This document shows positions 63,561 to 64,000 of a stretch of DNA of 64,000 bases, piece after piece. The translations under genes were made by a program, and so were the position numbers. Origin of the DNA: Pandoraea faecigallinarum (GTDB taxonomy: Bacteria > Pseudomonadota > Gammaproteobacteria > Burkholderiales > Burkholderiaceae). Every line of letters starts with the position of its first letter. Within the stretch, counting starts at the first letter, position 1. Location of the stretch: NCBI RefSeq assembly GCF_001029105.3, contig NZ_CP011807.3, forward strand, positions 744,001 to 808,000. The letters run 5' to 3'. The notes beneath the pieces were generated by a model. The model ran no database searches. It was given only the letters and a program-made list of their open reading frames with translations, and was not told where the DNA came from.

Positions 63561-64000
63561 TTACTTCAACTTCAGTGCGGCGTCGACGTAGCGCGACGTA
63601 ACGTACGGCGTGTAGTCCGCCTTGACGGCGTTGATCTTCTGCTGACCCTTCAGGAAGTCGGCCGTGTCCTTGAGCGCCTTGGCCGCACGGCTGTCCTTGC
63701 CGCCGCCCAGCCATTCGGCCGACGCCTGTTGCTGTGCCGACGGATACGCATACAGCGAGAGCGCGCCGGGCACGTCTTCGGGCTTGCCGCCGATCATCTT
63801 CACGATGGCTTTGACCTGCGGCGAGGTGGCCGTCCAGGCAGCCTGATTGCCCCGGTAGGCGGCATCGGCGTCGGCGATCACCTTGACGAACTTCGCCATG
63901 AAGTCGGCGTTGGCCTCTCCCCACTTGCGGTCGACGGCGATGCCATCGAACGTGGGCTTGCCCTGCTTCGACAATTCGCCGGAGGTGATCAGCACGTGCC
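63561..64000 (-). CDS. tauA: Taurine ABC transporter substrate-binding protein (3' part)
   Basis: The C-terminal 146 or so residues of a periplasmic binding protein; the gene runs off the right end of the window. Visible are the [18 protein letters not shown] segment, [19 protein letters not shown], and the C-terminal helices ending VDAALKLK. The pattern L-x-SGxLSxxGxPTFDG is typical of TauA, which captures taurine for the TauBC transporter. The signal peptide and N-domain lie outside. SsuA-type specificity is possible, but the linked taurine genes favour TauA. Confidence 0.82.
   Translation of the reverse strand, partial: HVLITSGELSKQGKPTFDGIAVDRKWGEANADFMAKFVKVIADADAAYRGNQAAWTATSPQVKAIVKMIGGKPEDVPGALSLYAYPSAQQQASAEWLGGGKDSRAAKALKDTADFLKGQQKINAVKADYTPYVTSRYVDAALKLK

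Overview
The window is 64 kb of GC-rich proteobacterial chromosome. The gene families and their arrangement (IclR-controlled pcaIJF, many MFS carriers, LysR/IclR regulators beside aromatic-ring oxygenases, a fungal-type long leuA, taurine genes with xsc-pta-tauE) point to the Burkholderiaceae, most like Pandoraea. This is inferred from gene content, not from a marker gene. There is no rRNA, tRNA, CRISPR array or replication origin that I can see.

Region by region. 0.2-4.2 kb: an Lrp/AsnC regulator, an MFS exporter and leuA, which is preceded by an unannotated Leu-rich leader peptide with rare CTA codons and competing hairpins. 4.3-8.1 kb: the end of the beta-ketoadipate pathway (pcaI-pcaJ-pcaF) divergent from its IclR regulator across a perfect 15-bp inverted repeat. 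8.2-13.5 kb: a metallo-hydrolase, an FAD ring hydroxylase and a DUF2783 protein, divergent from two tandem IclR regulators linked by a micro-ORF. 13.6-21.1 kb: a histidine phosphatase lipoprotein, tautomerase/LysR, GST, a hydrolase-MarR operon with tandem operators, a small secreted repeat protein and an aromatic-acid carrier. 21.4-25.7 kb: opgG divergent from a GH3 beta-glucosidase. 25.7-33.6 kb: D-malate/tartrate dehydrogenase with its LysR, a flavin monooxygenase, an orphan ABC binding protein, two decayed DJ-1-type regulator genes, and an OYE reductase with its LysR. 33.7-37.3 kb: an unusual pentapeptide-repeat/C26 amidotransferase fusion next to a catalytically degenerate EAL protein. 37.5-43.0 kb: two MFS carriers and a GMC oxidoreductase gene split by an 849-bp IS5-family element with a clean 3-bp target duplication.

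43.3-64 kb: a taurine/sulfonate region. It holds two convergent IclR regulators, a cobST-like AAA/VWA pair, tauE-pta-xsc, a probable taurine dehydrogenase pair (TauX/TauY-like) and tauABC at the right edge. An inserted plus-strand operon (DUF3311, SSS symporter, amidohydrolase, CobW-type GTPase) lies in the middle. Taurine would enter by TauABC and be deaminated by TauXY. Xsc would cleave sulfoacetaldehyde to sulfite and acetyl phosphate, TauE would export the sulfite, and Pta would make acetyl-CoA. The strongest regulatory signal is that xsc and the IclR gene at 44257-45045 carry nearly identical promoters (same -35, same 17-nt spacer, same -10, same upstream box). This predicts that the IclR protein controls xsc, itself and possibly the divergent cobST genes.
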